In this document: piece by piece, positions 12,052 through 25,050 of the stretch | Layout of the letters: each line of letters starts with the position of its first letter | Position numbering within the stretch: position 1 is the stretch's first letter | NCBI GenBank assembly: GCA_014529385.2 | Contig: CM043964.1 | Coordinates: 532,997 to 596,996, forward strand | From: Adiantum capillus-veneris | Taxonomy: Eukaryota; Streptophyta; Polypodiopsida; Polypodiales; Pteridaceae | Length of the DNA stretch: 64,000 nucleotides | Reading direction: 5' to 3' | The notes under the pieces: model-generated | Told to the model about the DNA's origin: nothing | Databases searched by the model: none | The model's input: only the letters and a program-made list of their open reading frames with translations | Translations under genes and position numbers: made by a program

Positions 12052-13680
12052 TCACTGACAGATTCAAGATCCGGGAAGGACACCAAGTAGAGCTGCAACT
12101 TCTACCCAAAGAAGTATATGATGTCGCCGCAAATCCTTGGATCAAAAAAGACAACCAAAGGCTAGGACTCAGAGATTTCTATGAGCAAGAGCCGTGTGGA
12201 GTGGACTTCCAAAAGGCTTATGAGCTTTTGTCCACAATCAAAGAGGATGTAACCGCACAAATATTTGACCCACAAGGGAATAAGGTTGAAGTAGTGATTA
12301 CCAAGGACATAGTGGTAGAAGCACTTAGACTGCCAAAAGAAGGAATGACAATCAAGGAAAGAGATAGAAAGAGGGCCGGAACTTTCACCAAGAAAACCGC
12401 AGCGGCCACATTTGCCAACCTCATTCACAAACACGTGGAATATCTCGCAAGGTTATACCATCATCATTTCCACTTCCTTGCTAAAAGACCACAAAGGTAT
12501 ATAACACCAAATCATGCAGTTTCCATGACCTTTACGCAAGTCCTCAAATCAACCACCATGAAACCAATTGACCATGCACAGTATGTTTTGTCCACATTGA
12601 AAGGCACAAAGAAAGAAGGGAAAATCACTTATCTGGGTACACCAGAGGTTTTGACCAAGATTGCTTACCATGCCATCTATATGGCCGACAACTTGCCTCC
12701 GCCTAACCCAGATCAGAACACTTGGATAGTGTCAGCACACCCTTCTCCTTGAGGTACACAATCTGCCAAGAGATCATACAAGTCTGATGAAGAGTTTGTA
12801 ACCAGAACGACATAGTAGTGAAAGCTCAAATAATGATGGAAAAAGAGCACACCGGGAAGAAATGAAGAGAAAAGCCGTGGCAACACACCAGGAGGAACCT
12901 GTACAAAAACAAGACCAATTTGAAAGAGATAAGTGATCTTAACAAATGCAGCCACCAAGGATAAGGCAAGGACCCAGCAAAGTGGGTACCCACTGAACTT
13001 AAAGGGCCAAGAATAAAGCATCATACCAAGAAAACAGGCAGAATATCCCACTGAATTACTAGAAAATATATATCAGGAAACCAAATCTTTGAAGCTGAAG
13101 GAAGCCCAAGAAGCGGCAAGGAAAGCGAAAGAAGCTGGAGAACATCAAAACAAGCAGAGGAAGCAACTGAACAAGGAGCAGCCCAACATGATCAGGATGA
13201 TGTGTCTCCCCGACATTCTTCACCTAATTCAGAATAGCATGACCACCCCATGCCAAGCCCACCATATAAAAAGCCCAACCTGAAACTCAACACAGAGACA
13301 TAAAAAACATAGAGAAGCAGTTGTAGCACAATATCTAAACTATCACAACCAAAACCCAGAAAAAACAAAGAGCCAAAAGGGACATCAAATTCTGAACCAG
13401 AAGAAAGACAATAGAAGGTAGGAAACAAAACAGACCAAAAAGGGATAGAAGGCTGAGGAAACACCTTCTACCTCAACACAGCCAAAAAAGGCCGAGGCAT
13501 CCACAAAGCGACATGATGACAAAGTAAAGCAAAACCAACCACAACCTCAAACACAACAACAACAAGCTGCCATGACATAGCCAAGGGATACACAAGAGAT
13601 TGAAAAATTATCAAAGCAGCTAGCACAAAACGAGGATTAGCAATCAAACGACGAAGTGATCCTACCAGTTAATGAGTATC
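12052..13680 (+). pseudogene. Decayed gag-like frame beside Copia A
   Basis: An open frame runs from the LTR boundary of element A to a TGA at 12750 (about 230 codons) and is therefore truncated upstream. The protein has a structured, mixed-charge part (for example DFQKAYELLSTIKEDV and HVEYLARLYHHHFHFL) of a kind I do not recognise. Beyond 12750 (TGA, probably from CGA) coding character continues to about 13680 in two frames with several stops, as a Lys/Glu/Gln-rich stretch (KEAQEAARKAKEAGE) likely to form coiled coil. The layout, a folded N-terminal part followed by a charged tail, resembles retroelement Gag, and similar charged frames lie at 32.1 and 61.5 kb. A host gene is possible but less likely. 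Confidence 0.4.
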
Positions 13681-13689
13681 ATTAGGAGA

Positions 13690-14253
13690 AATATGAACCT
13701 TACATGGGCTTTGTATTGAATCCTAATTTTTAGGGATTAAGGCTAATTTTGTGTGGGGTTAAGGGGACAAGGGCATTGAAGAAGGTAGTTTTGAGTAGGC
13801 TTTTCTAGCCTTTTTTTTAGACAAATGTAGGATGTGGACCTAAGGGGTTACTTTCTCTCTCTAGCTTTTTTAAAATGAAGGAAGCATAGGGGTGTGACCA
13901 CATTAGCAAAAACGTGGGTCACTAAGAGTCAAAATTTGACTTTTAAAAAAAAAACATTTTTACTTATTTTTTACTTAAAACTCCCTCCCAACATATATAC
14001 ATATCCAAAAATCATTTTTTGACCCATTTTTTAACCCACAAGCTTAGAAAGTCCATTTAAAAAAAAAAAAAATCCCTCAAAAAGTAAAAAACACTTTGTT
14101 CTCTCCTCCTCCTCCCTGCTCCCTCCTCTCTCCGTCTCCTCTCCCTCCCTGCCGCTACCTTCCTCCTCCTCCCCAATCTCTCCCTCCCCCCCTCCTCTCC
14201 TCCCATCTTCTTCAATCTCCCTACCCCATTTGCTTCCTCACGCAACAGCTTCC
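13690..14253. other. AT-rich spacer and pyrimidine tract before a spliced gene
   Basis: No coding signal is seen from 13690 to 14095, which is AT-rich with A- and T-runs. At 14098-14215 almost every base on the plus strand is C or T, in TCC and CTC units. It ends about 40 bp before an ATG, so it may be the promoter or 5' leader of the next gene. Confidence 0.5.
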
Positions 14254-14834
14254 ATGGTTCTCACGAACATCACAAATGGTTTGCTTCCACCACCACGTAC
14301 TCCGCACACCAAAAGCATACATATTCGCTTACCCACATCGTTTGCACCAAAGACCGCTAGTGAGGTTGATCAAAGGTCATCAGAGGAACGTCGCACCACT
14401 TGTGAGACCAATGTTGACATTTGGATGGACGTCCATTTTTACCCTTACGATCCTATAAGCCACTTCCATCCATCCTTTAATAGCCTTTCGATATTTCTTA
14501 AATTTCTTGGGAGGGGAGAAGCAAGCTTGTTAGGCTATTGCAAGCGGTTGTGTATGGGTTCAGGTGCTTCTTTGCATATGTGGATGCACGAATGTCAATC
14601 TCTTCACCTCAAGACGATGGCATTACAAGAGAGTGTTGCCTCTTCAGAGAGGGTGGTTGAAACTCTTCAACAACAAATGCAAGAAAAGGAGTCCCACATT
14701 AAGAGGCCTGCCAACACCATCACAAACTTGAAAGAAACACCCCTTGGTGCAAGGGAACACAAACGCACGTATTCATCCATTGAAACTCTTGCACATTTGG
14801 GAGGATCACGCAAACGATGAGTGACAGCCACAAG

Positions 14835-14909
14835 GTGATTTCTTCTTTACTTGCATGATGTATTCTTACTTCACACTATTTTCTAAGACTTATTTTTATT
14901 GGTTGCTAG
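14835..14909 (+). other. Intron 1 of the transposase-like gene
   Basis: A 75-bp AT-rich segment with donor AAG|GTGATT and acceptor TTGCTAG|A. Removing it joins two open frames in phase (AG+A), the main support for splicing. Confidence 0.55.
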
Positions 14910-16728
14910 AAACTTCATCCAGGAGGCATGCGGTGGAACAAGCCAAGATGATTGAGTCAACCTTCTCACTAGTTGTCTCAATACCCAGGATGTGATTTCT
15001 ATCTTACAATCACCTGGAGGTAAGCACATTAAGGATGCAGTCACCAAGGACATTATGCGTAAATTGAGAAATGTGGTTAGTGATGATGACGTGCAACAAG
15101 CTTGTGATGAGGTTGGAATCAACACCAAAGTCTATCAGGCTATTTTCCAACTCCTAAAGGATGCCCTCAAAGAGCATGGCATTGTGGAAAACCTATTTCC
15201 CGTTCCTCACAAGATCAACCTTGCAAAGAAGGCCACAAACGAAGATGTGTTCTCCCGCATTGGGACATACCTTCACATTGAGGACACAATGCCAACTGCC
15301 CTTTACGCTTCGTGCGCAACAAATACAAGGGAAAAAGGTCAGAATCAATCCATAAGACCTTCGGAGAAAGGCTTCCCTTACACAATGTGGAACAATATTT
15401 TGTGGGCCTTAGAAGGCTTCAACAAGCCACACTTAGATTTTATTAGTTAGCTGAAGAAGGTGACACACTTTACTTTTTTCTTTGAAATTTTTCTTATCAT
15501 AGACTTTGAAGTTTAAGGTCTTGGCACTATTTATTTTGTAGTGCTTGGCACAAAGGTCACTTTTGTGCTCAAACTCGATGAGTGTCAAATAGTGAAAGGA
15601 CAAAGGTTTTAGAGGCTAAGTGTCACTGTAATGAACGAGGCTCTTTTGCAAACCAAGCGAAGGGATACAATCGAGCCATCTCCCACCCCATATTTTAGCG
15701 TGAAATCAAAGAAAAACATTTGGTGGTTGGGTGCTATTGAGGTGCCCAAAGAGACTAATGGAGTACTTTCATGGATTTTTGAGAGAACTCCATGGATCAC
15801 AGAAGTAATACACTCACAAATTACAGGTCAGAAGTTGGCGTTGAGGGTTTTGGTAGTTATGATGTGGAGTGGCACTTAGGTGGGGACTTGAAGACCATAA
15901 AGTGTTTGCTTGGTTGCAAACAAGGGGCTTCTTCTCTCATGCCTTTTCCATTCTACACTCGAGGGTACAAACCTAATACAAAAATCACATAAGAGCATTG
16001 CAAAGGTCGGTTCCATGCTTCCATGGCAAGGGCATGGAGAACAAGGGTTAGATTGTTGTGATGTCGGAGATCAAGGTAGAGAATGGGAAGCGTCTATGCT
16101 AAGATGTCCCGTGCTCAATGCCCCAGACCATGATCAAAAGGACCACTCTTGGAATCCAATCTTTCCATTTCCTCTATCCAATGTACATTTTTATACATTA
16201 CACGCATTCATGCGCATTTTTGATAGGCTATTGAAGCTCCACATTGACTATGCTTTCACAATGAAACCATTGGAAAAGTCCCAGGAAGCGATCGAAAGAG
16301 TGGAGGTACTCTTGAATTCCATTGGCTGTCATGGTGGAAATGTGTCTATCATTGTTGCAAAGAATACAAGGGAGGCCCATGAAATTGCTCAACAAGTGTC
16401 AATAAGTGGACAAAAAGCTAGACACTTCTTGCAGAAAGGTTCCCAAGGAAATCCAAGTGGATATGCTGCTCAAAACAGCTCCAACCAGCAGGCAGGTAAC
16501 CTTTGGGAGCTTTGGAAGGAGTTATGCAAAGCTACTAGTGACAATGATTTAAATGGCGAGCTTGAAAACAAGCACAAGCAAGTTTGGGCACATTTTGATA
16601 AAATGGTCAAGCTTATGGGCCTTAATAGCACAACAGAAGAACAACGCCAATCATTTCAAGAAGCCTTGGCGGATTTTACCAAGGTCTTCACCCTTTCTTG
16701 GGGTGAAAATAACATCACACATTACTTG

Positions 16729-16807
16729 GTAAGCCGTGTTACATGTTGAATTTATTACAAGGGATTGTTTTTATTAAATAATGTGGATCGTTTACTCATG
16801 TGAACAG
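16729..16807 (+). other. Intron in the 3' part of the transposase-like gene
   Basis: A 79-bp segment with donor TTG|GTAAGC and acceptor GTGAACAG|CAT. Removing it joins ...THYL to HILFAHG... in frame, and the downstream exon runs 40 codons to a TGA. Confidence 0.65.
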
Positions 16808-17427
16808 CATATCTTGTTTGCGCATGGTGCATTTTTTATGCACAAGTATGGATCGCTTGAAATTTTTAGCACTCAAGGCATGGAGAAGTCCCATTATCGA
16901 GCAAGGGGAGTGCACTTCAAAAATACTTGACATGGTGCAATCCGGTTATTTGGAGGAGATGTTCAACTGGTTTTTTCACACAACATTTGCTCATAAGCTC
17001 ACAATGGAGCGTGCGCGACAATCCAAGATTGCTATTGAAGTGCGGAAATAGAGTCATCAAGAGCATAGCAACAAGTGGCAAATATCGCAAGGTCCTCCCA
17101 AGCATGCTGCATGGCGGCGATGCAGAGTGCGACAAGGATCTAAATGGATTCTGCACGAGTCACTACACGTGAACGCAGGGTCCAACGCTTCACGACATGT
17201 TCGTTTAAATTTTATTTTGTTTCAAAATTAGTGTGAACATCGCCCCTTTTAAATGGGCCCTTATAAATATTGCATGCTCTCATAAACCACTCATTTCTTA
17301 AGAACAGGTGATCTCTTACCATACAAAATGGCGCGCACCAAACAAACCGCGAAAGAGCATCTACCTGCCAACAAAAACACCCTCCAAGGATGTGAGAAGC
17401 CGGCATGGCTTAAAGGCACAAGAAAAC

Positions 17428-17592
17428 TGTGAGGCGACACAGGAGGGCGAAATACATTGATAATGAACAAAGAATATACAGAGTACGCAGAGTAAACAGA
17501 TGAAAATAAATGGTATATATGGATACAAAGTAATCATTACAAGAAGAGCATAGCTCGTTTCATAACCTCTCCACCACCCCCGAGCTATCTCA
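17428..17592 (-). repeat. LTR of family H, copy 1 (solo-like)
   Basis: A 165-bp repeat, TGTGAGGCG...CTATCTCA on the plus strand, nearly identical to copy 2, which starts only five bases later. No internal sequence is attached on its left, and the flanking five bases (AAAAC, ATACT) do not match. Confidence 0.85.
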
Positions 17593-17597
17593 ATACT

Positions 17598-17762
17598 TGT
17601 GACGCGACACGGGAGGGCGAAATACATTGATCATGAACAAAGAATATACAGAGTACACAGAGTAAACAAATGAAAATAAATGGTATGTATGGATACAAAG
17701 TAATCATTACAAGAAGAGCATAGCTTGTTTCATAACCTCCCGACCACCCCCAAGCTATCTCA
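17598..17762 (-). repeat. 3' LTR of element H
   Basis: 165 bp, TGTGACGCG...GCTATCTCA on the plus strand. On the minus strand it starts TGAGATAGC and ends GTCACA. A CT-rich stretch (purine-rich on the element's sense strand) borders it at 17763 and could serve as polypurine tract. Confidence 0.85.
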
Positions 17763-19537
17763 ATCACACTCTCAATCTCAATCACACTCTCACTCTCAAT
17801 CTCAATCACAATCACACTCTTAATCTCAATCTCTTGATGGCAACAACGATCATAATCGAAATCGCAACACGATCACAATCCCAATATCATGACACCCTGC
17901 ATCGTCTACAAAATAGCCAAAAGAACATACTCGTGGAACCAGATCAACATGGTAATCAAATTCAAAACATCATTTTGTACCATCATAAAAGATTATAATC
18001 ACTTCTTGATTGGATCAAACAAAAGAGATATTACCTGTGTATATCTGTTTGTAAGCTAACCCGTTTTGCTGCTTGTAGGTTACCCTGTTGCTGCTGGCAA
18101 TTTGTTTCTGTCATAAATTGGTCAAACAAACTCAGAACATATACTTCCAGGTACTCAAAAAGACGGTAACAGGTCTGTTCTACAAGGCATCGTAAACAAA
18201 ATTGCGAAAAACGTCTTTCTTCGGCTGCAAACGCAACTTTTAGGTCGCGACTCTCAAAAACCCTATTTTTGGGTCACCACTACTTTTTCAACTTATTTTA
18301 AGCCTTCTCATGCATTTTAAGCTAAAACACAGAAATATAAAACATTGATATTAATAAAAACCTCAATATTAACTACATTTTTTTTATTATATTGTTCATA
18401 AACAGACTACTCGTTGTTCATTAATCTCTATCATTTAAAAAGAAGAGAATATGTTTTCTCTCTTAATATCTTAAACTCATTCATATAGGCTCTATCTAAT
18501 AGACTATTCAATAATCTTTCAAGTCGTGCTAAATGAAAGATATGGCCTACTACATTCTTTTTGACTTTAAGAACTTCAAAATTTAGTCCTATTACATTCT
18601 CCCCTAATCAAAATTAACTCTGTCCTCAGAGTTGGAAAGAGGGATTTTCAACATTTAAAACATCAAATTCAATGTAAGAGGCATCTTTTACATGATACAT
18701 TTCACTTAACGAAAATTTCAAGAAGAATCTTACTTCTAAGCTGTCTAACTCTACAATCAAATTGCTTTCTAGTTTTTTTCCTTCATATCTTTTCTTTAGA
18801 ACAAGATTATCTAAATAAATATATTTCGTTGGAATTCTCACAAAATTTGATATTTCAAAGAGGAATTTACAAACACACAGGATCAATCATGATAATACAA
18901 GTAATCTTTATGTAAACAAAATCTCTTCTCAACCATCTCTCTTGGTTTCTCAGTTTAATTTCAGGTTTAATTTCTCAGCCAGATTAGAGGACAAGAATCA
19001 ATGTGTACTACTCAAATCAATTAAGAAATTCAATTTAAAATCTTAAATTTTCTGCATGACTTTGATCATAGAAGCTTTGAAATGATGCATCAAACACATA
19101 AAGCATCATAAAGAAGGGTTAGATGACTTACCTTTATCATCTGCGTCGTCAATAGTCTCCAATTCAACCATCTTCGTACATATTTCGTTATCAATGGCTT
19201 TGTTCGGGCATTTGAGAGTCGGGTGGCCTTACTCTTCTTGAAACTTGATTGATCTTGCAGCTTCTCCCGCATCGTCATCGTCTTGATCATCGCTTCTCTT
19301 CCATTTCTTCTTCTTTGATCCTTCATCTCTTGGAGACAGCGATGGACCGTTTCCATGTTTAACTTCCATCTTCTCCTCCACTTTGTCTTCTTGCACCAGT
19401 TATTCTCTTTCCTTTATCCGCTTCCTCATATCTGTTAACATCTTCATTGAGCCATTGAATAATCTCCTCTTGTCTCTTCAATCACTGCTGATATGCTTCC
19501 ATCACTACCGCAGGATTGAAACCGCTCTGATACCATT
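17763..19537 (-). pseudogene. Interior of element H: gag-like start and pol-like end remnants
   Basis: Two short minus-strand frames remain. The one at 19356-19090 starts METVHRCLQEMKDQRRRNGRE, basic and helical, placed where gag should begin, 180 bp from the primer-binding site. The one at 18886-18626 ends DVLNVENPSFQL; the adjacent frame reads EDRVNF, the kind of sequence that closes Ty3 Pol. No protease, reverse transcriptase or integrase motif is present between them, so most of the coding region was lost before the copies spread. The rest (17763-18600) is AT-rich non-coding DNA repeated at 25147-26084. Confidence 0.45.
19524..19535 (-). promoter_or_regulatory. Primer-binding site of element H
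   Basis: The minus strand reads TGGTATCAGAGC, followed by GGTTTC, two bases after the LTR end GTCACA. It sets the element's orientation. Confidence 0.85.
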
Positions 19538-19701
19538 TGTGACGCGACACGGGAGGGCGAAATACATTGATAATAAACAAAGAATATACAGAGTACGCAG
19601 AGTAAACAGATGAAAATAAATGATATGTATGGATACAAAGAAATCATTACAAGAAGAGCATAGCTCATTTCATAACCTCCCGACCACCCCTGAGCTATCT
19701 C
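19538..19701 (-). repeat. Shared LTR of family H, interrupted by Copia C
   Basis: This LTR copy is continuous up to the Copia C insertion; its last base is at 25146, after the target duplication ATCTC (19697-19701 and 25141-25145). Confidence 0.88.
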
Positions 19702-19844
19702 TGTTGGAGCTATATATGGCTCACTCTACTCAACTTGGTCTCACCTATATATTTGTATCTTGTCCTCAATATGAATCAGTCTTTGGGAGCGTATATGGTG
19801 CGTCTCTTGTCTCTTCTCTCTCTCTTTCTCTATACATCTCAACA
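19702..19844 (+). repeat. 5' LTR of Copia C
   Basis: 143 bp, TGTTGGAGC...CATCTCAACA, with candidate TATA boxes (TATATATGG, CTATATATTTG) and a CT-rich end. Confidence 0.93.
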
Positions 19845-19866
19845 TGGTATCAGAGCAGTAACGATC
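19845..19866 (+). promoter_or_regulatory. Primer-binding site of Copia C
   Basis: TGGTATCAGAGCAGTAACG directly follows the LTR and matches the complement of initiator-Met tRNA. Confidence 0.92.
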
Positions 19867-20620
19867 ATGCGCCGATTCAATTCATGGTGACAAAACAGTA
19901 TGTGTATGCGATTTGCATGTAAAATTCAAAAATTGCTACAAATTTTATTTTTGACCATTGATTCTTGTTAACTGTGGTTGTTTTGTGTTCAGAAGAATAT
20001 GATTAGTGTTTTGTATGACTTTTATTGCTAATCAATCTAATCGTTGATTACGTTTTCTTGTTGATGACACCCTGAACTTCATCTCAATTTTTCTTGCTAT
20101 TCTGCTCAAAATTTGGAGAAACGGGAAAAGCGCGATGGAGCGTAGCGCAATGATACTTTTCATCCAAAACTTGTTCGTCTCCTCGAGCTCTTCGATTTGA
20201 GTTCTAGGTTTGCGTCAATCGGAGTTCGCAGCAGAAAGTTATGCTATTTTTACTGCAATTGAGCTTGACGCAGCTTTCTTCGTCCTACTTCTTCGTGAAG
20301 CGTCCGCAATCGTTTTTCTTATTTTGGCATTAACTTTTTCGAGAAGATTTAGCTTTTTGCTATTCATATTGTGCCCGTCAATCTTGCGTCTCACGCCACT
20401 CTATTTTGGGGACTCTTTTATTATTTACGTCTCCTTCACCCTACCCTTTTTGGGTGACGCCTCTCACATATTTGGAAGTTCCTTGAGCATCCTTCTTACG
20501 TTTATCGTTGACAGAACGTAGTCCTCATATCTCTCTCATTCTGAATTGCGGCCTTCACCATATATGGTGTGCAAATTCTGCGATCTTATCTTATACGTCT
20601 TCTCGCAACAAGATTTGGCT

Positions 20621-23600
20621 ATGAATATTCTCGTCAACGGCTTTCCTTCTGGCCAGCATTCCGTTCCTCCTTTCCAAGGTCAAGGTTTTCCAGGCTGGAA
20701 AGCGAAGATGTTGTTAATTCTTGAAGGCGATGAACTCTCCGATGTTGTTCTTGGAAATCGTGTTTGTCCGCCTCAGCCTGTTGATACGGATAATGATAAC
20801 GTGCTTATCACGGAAGGACCTATATTTGAAGATTGGAATGTTGCCTATACAGATTGGCAACGACGTGATAAAGCAGCTCGTTGGTATATTCTTTCTGCTC
20901 CTACTGGTTCCCTTTTGCTTCATATGTACGAACTGCCTACTTCCCACAACGTATGGAAGTACCTTATTACAAACTTTCACAAGAAATCTATCACAAAAAT
21001 ACTTTATTTGAGAGGGTTTCTTAACAAGTTACAATATGAAGTTGGTACTGCCATGACGGGACATATTGAATCTTTCAAATCTATTATTAATCAACTTGCT
21101 GCTCCCGGTGATCCTGTTCCACAAAAGCAACTGATTACACTTCTCCTTGATACGGTGAAGGACTCTTCTTATGATAACATTGTTACTATTCTCTCTAATA
21201 AATATGGTCTTGTTTTCGACCAAGCCTGCATGTCTTTAATTGAATACTCTCAACGTCAAGAACGTCGTAATGTTGGTCACGATACAGCTATGATTTCACA
21301 AGAGGAGAATGAGTCACAACAAATGGAACGTGCTTTTTATGCTCGAAGGCGTCCATTTCAACGAGGAAACCGCAGAGGTGGCCGTCGCGGTAATATTTTC
21401 TCTCGTCTCAAATTTCCTAATAAGCAATGTTCTTACTGCAACAGAAATGGCCATACTAAAGATGATTGTTGGGCACATCAATATGATGAAGAACACAATA
21501 TTACCACGAAACAACCACGTTTATCTACAGACTCTTCTTCTTCTTCTTGTGAATATTGTGGACGATCTGATCATCCCACTCATATGTGCTATAAGCGTCG
21601 ATTCGACACAGATCGGAATAGAGCATATGCTACTGAACATCGAAACAACATTGTACCAGAAACAAGCTGCGTCCTATATTCAGTTGCTCTAGAAAGAATA
21701 CTTCATGTACGCGATGGATCACTTTTTATTGTTGATTCTGGTGCTACAGGAAATATGACATATCAGTCTAAGTGGCTCCATAACTATCATCCACTGCCAG
21801 TTCAACGTGTTGTTTATCTTGCTGATGATACTACTTGTCAAGTTAAGGGTATTGGAGACTTATATCTTGGTACCTTATCTTCTTCCACTCGAATTTTGTG
21901 AGGAGTATTACATGTACCAGATCTTCAACGTAATCTTCTTTCAGTTGCTAGACTTGTTGATCTTGGTCTTTTTGTTGGATTTGATCATACCAAATGCCGA
22001 ATTGAGAAAGATGGACAGACTATAGCCACTGCTCCTCGAAATGGTAATTTGTTTGAACTCTCTCTCAACGATGCTGTAGCAAATGTTGTCACTGCTCCAG
22101 GTGATCATGATTGCAAAGTATGGCATCACCGTTTTGTTCATGTTGATTTCTCAAAACTCCTTGATCTTCAACGTCGTGATCTTGTTCATGGCATGGATCT
22201 TAAAGCCCATCCTTATATGGGAATTTGTGAATTTTGTGCTCTTGGGAAACACAATCGCAAACCCTTTCCTCTTTCAAATACGACTCATTCTCATGACATA
22301 TTGGATCTTGTTCATACTGATATATATGGACCTCTACCTTCTTCGAGATCACAATATCGCTACTTCATTACTTTCATTGATGATTTCTCAAGGTATACGA
22401 CTGTATTTCTACTTAGACAAAAATCTGAAGCCTTATCTGTTTTCAAACAATTCCACAAGGCTGCGGAACTTCAAACTGGTCGTCGCCTTAAGAAGCTTCG
22501 TAGTGACAATGGAGGCGAATATGTTTCTCGAGAGTTTGTGAGTTACTGTGCTGACAGTGGAATTCATCATGAACACACTATTCCATATTTGCCTCAATAG
22601 AACGGTGTTGCTGAACGAAAGAATCGCACTATTCTCAATGCTGTAAGATGTATGCTGATTCATTCGGGCTTATCTCGCATTTTTTGGGCTAAAGCTACTT
22701 TGACAGCAGTATTTATTCAGAATCATCTTCCTACTACTGCACCCTCAGGTAAGATACCCATCACAGCATGGACAGGTGACATTCCTTCTATATCTCATTT
22801 TCGAACCTTTGGATGTATTGCTTATATTCATGTTGCCAAAGAAACACGAATAAATCTGGATGCTCCTGGTATTAAAGTTATTTTTATTGGATATTCTGAC
22901 ACTTCCAAAGGCTACAAATTCTATGACCCTTCCTCCAAGAAAGTAATTGTGAATCGTGATGCTACTTTTAACGAACAGCTTATGGGAGGCTCATGGTCCA
23001 TGGATGATTCTGATGATACTAAATCATTTCTTCAGGCTTTTCCATTTCTTTTAGAAGATGAAACTCTTCCTATAGAGCAACTTTCCTCTTCACAACCATC
23101 CATTCCGAATGTTGCTAATGATGATATTGATATTTTTGTTGATTTGCCTATTGATTTTGAACATGGCTCATGTCATGTTTATGATGACGATATTGCTGAT
23201 AATGCTTTTTCTACTTCCGAAGATCGCATTAATTATGATGAAGCTATCTCTTCACCAAAAAAGGATCAATGGCAAGAGGCTATGGAAGCAGAGTACGATT
23301 CTCTTATCTCTAAAGGTACATGGATACTAACTGAATTACCTCCTGGTCGTACAGCTATTAAATGTAAGTGGGTGTATAAGACAAAAGTAAAAGCAGATGG
23401 ATCTTTTGACAAGTTCAAGGCGTGTCTAGTTGCAAAAGGTTACTCTCGAGTAGTTGGTATTGATTATCAAGAGACTTTTTCACCAGTTGTTTGCATTACA
23501 AGTGTTCGAGTTTTATTGGCATTTGCTGTTCAATTTGATTTAGAAGCTCATCAAATGGATATGCGAACTGCTTTTCTTAATGGTGACTTGGAAGAGGAAA

Positions 23601-24802
23601 TTTATATGGAACAACCAGAAGGGTTTGTTATTCCAGGTAAAGAAGACCTTGTTGCTCAACTCCATAAGGCACTATATGGTCTCAAACAAGCTTCGCGAGC
23701 CTGGTATACAAAATTTGATCTTTTTATCACCTCTAAAGGATTCATCTCTTGCTCGTCAGACCCCAACTTATACATAAAACGCCAAGGTAGCAGTTTTGTG
23801 ATTCTTGCTCTTTATGTGGATGATACCATCCTTGTTTCCAATGATTTGGGATTTCTTCAGCAAGTGAAAAAGTTATTGTCTTCTGCATTTGATATGGTGG
23901 ATCTTGGAGAGATTCACTCGTGTCTTGGCATTCAAATCCAACGGAACCGTACAATAGTCTTTTTATTCCTTCAACAGTCAAAGTTTATTGCAGATACTAT
24001 TCAAAAATTTGGTATGGAATCTGCACATTCAGCCAAAACACCTTGTCTTGCGAGCTCTACGAAGAACACTTCTGACAATGGCGGTCAACTTGTCACAAAT
24101 CAATCTTATGCTAACTTGATTGGATGTCTTCAATTTGTTGGCATGAACACTCGTCCTGATATTCTGTTTGCTGCTAATTATCTTGGAAAACATCTTGCAT
24201 GTCCTTCTCTTAATCATTGGTCTGCTGCAAAGCGTGTGTTGAAATACTTGAAAGGCACTACAGATTTTGGTTTAGTCTATCGACGACAACTCACATCGGA
24301 TTGTATGCAATCGCTTTCTCTTTTGGGTTACACAGATGCAGAATGGGCAAGCTCACATTTATCTATGCGATCTACTAGTGGAAATTGCTTCTTTATAAAT
24401 GGTTGTCTTGTTTCTTGGACTAGCAAGAAACAACGTTGTGTTGCAGTTTCTACGACTGAGTCAAAATATGTTGCGGCATCACTTGCAGCTCGTGAATTGA
24501 TTTGGCTTCAACAAATGCTGGTTGATATTGGTCACTATCCTCTTTCTAGCACACCCTTGCGGTGTGACAACCAAAGTGCTATTTGTCTTGCAAAAGACTA
24601 TGTTCAACATGATAAGTCAAAGCACATTGTTGTCCATTATCATTATGTCAGGTATGAAGTACGTAAAGGAACCATTATGGTTGAACACTGTCCAAGTGAC
24701 CAGATGATTGCAGAAATTTTGACCAAAGGCCTCTAAGAGTCACGTTTCATCCTCTTGCGCTCGGAGCTTGGAGTTGCTTCGACCTCACTCTTTCTAGATT
24801 AG
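20621..24802 (+). pseudogene. Copia C Gag-Pol polyprotein, one frame with three internal stops
   Basis: I chose the ATG at 20621 (MNILVNGFPSG) because the capsid-like region follows directly; the frame is also open upstream to 20210 with a TAG at 20519. In order there are two knuckles (CSYCNRNGHTKDDC near 21430, CEYCGRSDHPTHMC near 21550), protease (IVDSGATGNM near 21730), integrase zinc region (HHRFVHVD, CEFCALGKH), integrase core (VHTDIYGP near 22310, LRSDNGGEY near 22500, NGVAERKNRT near 22605, so all three acidic positions remain), reverse transcriptase (LYVDDTIL near 23815) and RNase H (GYTDAEWAS near 24330, CDNQSAICL near 24565). Stops are TGA at 21899 (Arg in D), TAG at 22598 (Gln in D) and TAA at 24734 (Asn in D). 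The family's normal stop is the TAG at 24800. Confidence 0.94.
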
Positions 24803-25050
24803 CTTCTTTGCTATTGTAATAGCTTTGTACATATGACATTGTAATCTTTTAGGTACCATGCACTATGCACACTCCACATTTGCACATTGTGATCTCGCAG
24901 TCACTTGAATATTGTTACATAGATGCACAATTCACTTTCACATCATCATCGCTGGTTGATATTTTCACATTGTATAGGGGCTTGGGTTTTTCCCTTGAAC
25001 TCCCCAAGGGTTTTTTCATCCAAAGCTAGAGACCTTTGTTTGAGTGGGGG

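Larger units (their letters stand above)
14254..17050 (+). pseudogene. Spliced, decayed gene for a transposase-like protein (RNase-H-fold type)
   Basis: The ATG at 14254 (context CTTCCATGG) opens a frame of 193 codons with a coiled-coil stretch (VVETLQQQMQEKES). Intron 1, 14835-14909 (75 bp, GTGATT...GCTAG), keeps the frame into SILQSPGGKHIKD and on to 15459. A frame at 15542-15880 carries KKNIWWLGAIEV. It then shifts to WHLGGDLKTIKCLLGC (near 15870), a 'GDLK...G...S...CPFC'-like block whose two cysteines are now Phe and Tyr. The frame from 15910 carries IFPFPLSNVHFYTLHAFM and leads to an exact splice at 16729-16807 (79 bp, GTAAGC...ACAG). That splice joins NNITHYL to HILFAHG and KYGSLEIFSTQGMEKSH. 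From memory this block order matches a widespread, poorly named group of transposon-derived proteins, so the function is inferred. Stops (TGA, TGA, TAG, TGA) fit Arg or Gln codons hit by C-to-T. From 17052 to 17427 I see no gene. Confidence 0.55.
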
